DNA from: Gammaproteobacteria bacterium | Lineage (GTDB): Bacteria > Pseudomonadota > Gammaproteobacteria > Steroidobacterales > Steroidobacteraceae | Assembly: GCA_030038645.1 (NCBI GenBank) | Contig: JASHSR010000463.1 | Span: 1 to 21,918 of the forward strand | Reading direction: 5' to 3' | Length of the DNA: 21,918 nucleotides | Shown: positions 20,888 through 21,918 of the stretch, in pieces | How the letters are laid out: every line of letters starts with the position of its first letter | Numbering within the stretch: the stretch's first letter is position 1 | The notes under the pieces: model-generated | Database searches by the model: none | Told to the model about the DNA's origin: nothing | Seen by the model: only the letters and a program-made list of their open reading frames with translations | Translations under genes and position numbers: made by a program

Positions 20888-21918
20888 ATGAGAATTCTCG
20901 GCATCACCGACCATTTCACGAGCGGCGCCGCGCTCGTCGAGGACGGCGAGGTGCGCGTGGCGATCAACGAGGAGCGGCTCGCGCGCAAAAAGATGGTGAT
21001 GGGCTTTCCCCGGCTGTCGATCGAGGCGTGCCTGCGCATCGCGGGCGTCGAGCCGCGTCAGATCGATGGGGTCGCCGTGGCGTCCAAGTGGGGGCACCTG
21101 CTTGCGCGCCACGTGGATTTCAATGCCGGTGTGCTCGGCGCCAAGGAGGGCTGGCTGAAGGCGGCGTTCCTCGAGGCCGGGTCCGAGCTCGCGGTGCTGC
21201 GCGAGTCGCTGCCGTTCCTCGAGGGCTGGTATTACGGCTTGCGCCGCCCGGTGTACGCGCGCCGGCGACGCGGCATCCGGCGCATTCTGCGCGAGGACCT
21301 CGGGATCACGGCGCCGGTGCAGTTCGTCTGGCATCACGCCGCGCATGCGGCCGGGGCCTACTACGCGAGCGGCTACGCCGATGCGCTCGTGGTGACGCTC
21401 GACGGCTCCGGAGATGGGCACTCCTCGCACGTCTACGAGGCGCGCAAAGGCCGGCTGCGGCTCGCGCATACCGTCGCATCGCTCGACGGCATCGGCAACT
21501 ACTACGGCTACATCACCCATCTCTGCGGCTTCAAGATGGGCAAGCACGAGGGAAAGGTCACCGGCCTCGCGGCATTCGGCACCGAGCGGTATCGAGACGT
21601 CCTCGAGCGCTTCATCCGGTACGAGAACGGCTCCATGCGCAACACCGGCAGGGCCTTCCGCCGGGGAGCGCTGCGGAAGCTGAGGCGGGCGCTGCCCGCC
21701 GATCCGCCTCGGGAGGATCTCGCGGCGAGCATCCAGAGGCTCGCGGAGGACATCTGCACGCGCTATGTCGCGCATTGGGTGGCCCGCACCGGGCTGCACA
21801 ACGTCGCGCTCGCGGGCGGCGTCGCCGCCAACGTCAAGATCAATCAGCGCATTCACGAGATCCCGGAGGTCGAGCGGATCTTCGTCTATCCGGCGATGTC
21901 GGACGAGGGACTCGCGGC
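20888..21918 (+). CDS. Carbamoyltransferase, NodU/CmcH family (partial, runs off the right edge)
   Basis: About 343 residues are visible from the ATG at 20888, with AAGGAG about 6 nt upstream. Family enzymes move a carbamoyl group from carbamoyl phosphate, through carbamoyl-AMP, to a hydroxyl of a sugar, antibiotic or Nod factor. Visible marks are MRILGIT at the start and NEERLARKK; HHAAHAAGAYY (149-159), the metal/carbamoyl-phosphate His cluster; LDGSGDG (171-177); the phosphate-binding-type KHEGKVTGLAAFG (219-231); and VALAGGVAANVKIN near the edge, typical of the YgjD/Kae1-like fold. The C-terminal synthetase domain lies outside the window. A stretch between about residues 75 and 140, rich in Trp/Tyr and Arg, is less family-like and may contact the acceptor. 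The gene probably opens a glycan or secondary-metabolite set continuing to the right. Confidence 0.9.
   Translation, partial: MRILGITDHFTSGAALVEDGEVRVAINEERLARKKMVMGFPRLSIEACLRIAGVEPRQIDGVAVASKWGHLLARHVDFNAGVLGAKEGWLKAAFLEAGSELAVLRESLPFLEGWYYGLRRPVYARRRRGIRRILREDLGITAPVQFVWHHAAHAAGAYYASGYADALVVTLDGSGDGHSSHVYEARKGRLRLAHTVASLDGIGNYYGYITHLCGFKMGKHEGKVTGLAAFGTERYRDVLERFIRYENGSMRNTGRAFRRGALRKLRRALPADPPREDLAASIQRLAEDICTRYVAHWVARTGLHNVALAGGVAANVKINQRIHEIPEVERIFVYPAMSDEGLA

Noticed and set aside
20666..21856. Long minus-strand frame through the carbamoyltransferase region
   Set aside because: Most of it is antisense to the carbamoyltransferase; only its last 45 codons, outside that gene, look possibly real and are listed separately.
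1..21918. tRNA, rRNA, CRISPR array, insertion sequence or integrase
   Set aside because: No cloverleaf-like stretch, direct-repeat array, transposase motif or terminal inverted repeat was seen on either strand by eye; a covariance-model search could still find small RNAs.

Overview
This is a high-GC bacterial window with dense gene packing, G/C-rich third codon positions and Shine-Dalgarno starts. No rRNA, tRNA, CRISPR array, insertion sequence or obvious pseudogene was found. The gene mix suggests a Gram-negative with a periplasm and outer-membrane lipoproteins: Tat and Sec precursors, a periplasmic PQQ dehydrogenase with cytochrome c, lipoproteins, a SPOR protein, and DUF1592/DUF1552 envelope proteins. 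A Steroidobacter-like gammaproteobacterium fits best, but that is inference; planctomycetes, myxobacteria and acidobacteria also carry the DUF1592/DUF1552 pair.

Layout. (1) 1-2865, minus strand: the start of a small exported protein running off the left edge, then a two-gene unit of a seven-bladed Vgb-like propeller and an FAD oxidoreductase. (2) 3275-9600, plus strand: a tight four-gene cassette (gaps of 2, 2 and 7 nt). It encodes a cytochrome-c-like DUF1587/1592/1595/1588/1585 protein, a Tat-exported DUF1552 protein, an 11-repeat ankyrin lipoprotein, and a Tat-exported metallo-beta-lactamase-fold protein that keeps only half of its metal site. All four products look exported. (3) 9673-16807, minus strand: a five-gene oxidative set read as PQQ/cytochrome c alcohol dehydrogenase, carotenoid-cleavage-type dioxygenase, MmsA-type CoA-acylating aldehyde dehydrogenase (TGATG overlap with the dioxygenase), an exported F420/NADP-binding-fold protein, and an exported SMP-30-like propeller. 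(4) 17088-18820, plus strand, divergent from region 3: a Rieske oxygenase and a LOG-family phosphoribohydrolase. (5) 18881-20345: a SPOR lipoprotein and a divergent TetR regulator, with an inverted-repeat operator candidate between them. (6) 20346-20887 is mostly non-coding with one possible tiny gene. It is followed by a NodU/CmcH-type carbamoyltransferase that runs off the right edge.

How the genes may work together. Regions 3 and 4 read as a catabolic module: a Rieske oxygenase, a double-bond-cleaving dioxygenase that yields aldehydes, an aldehyde dehydrogenase that would convert an aldehyde to an acyl-CoA, and a periplasmic quinohemoprotein that oxidises alcohols or aldehydes. The substrate cannot be read from the sequence; stilbenoid/lignin-type or isoprenoid compounds are guesses. 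Region 2 is the best candidate for an undescribed system: a co-transcribed envelope cassette of largely uncharacterised domains.
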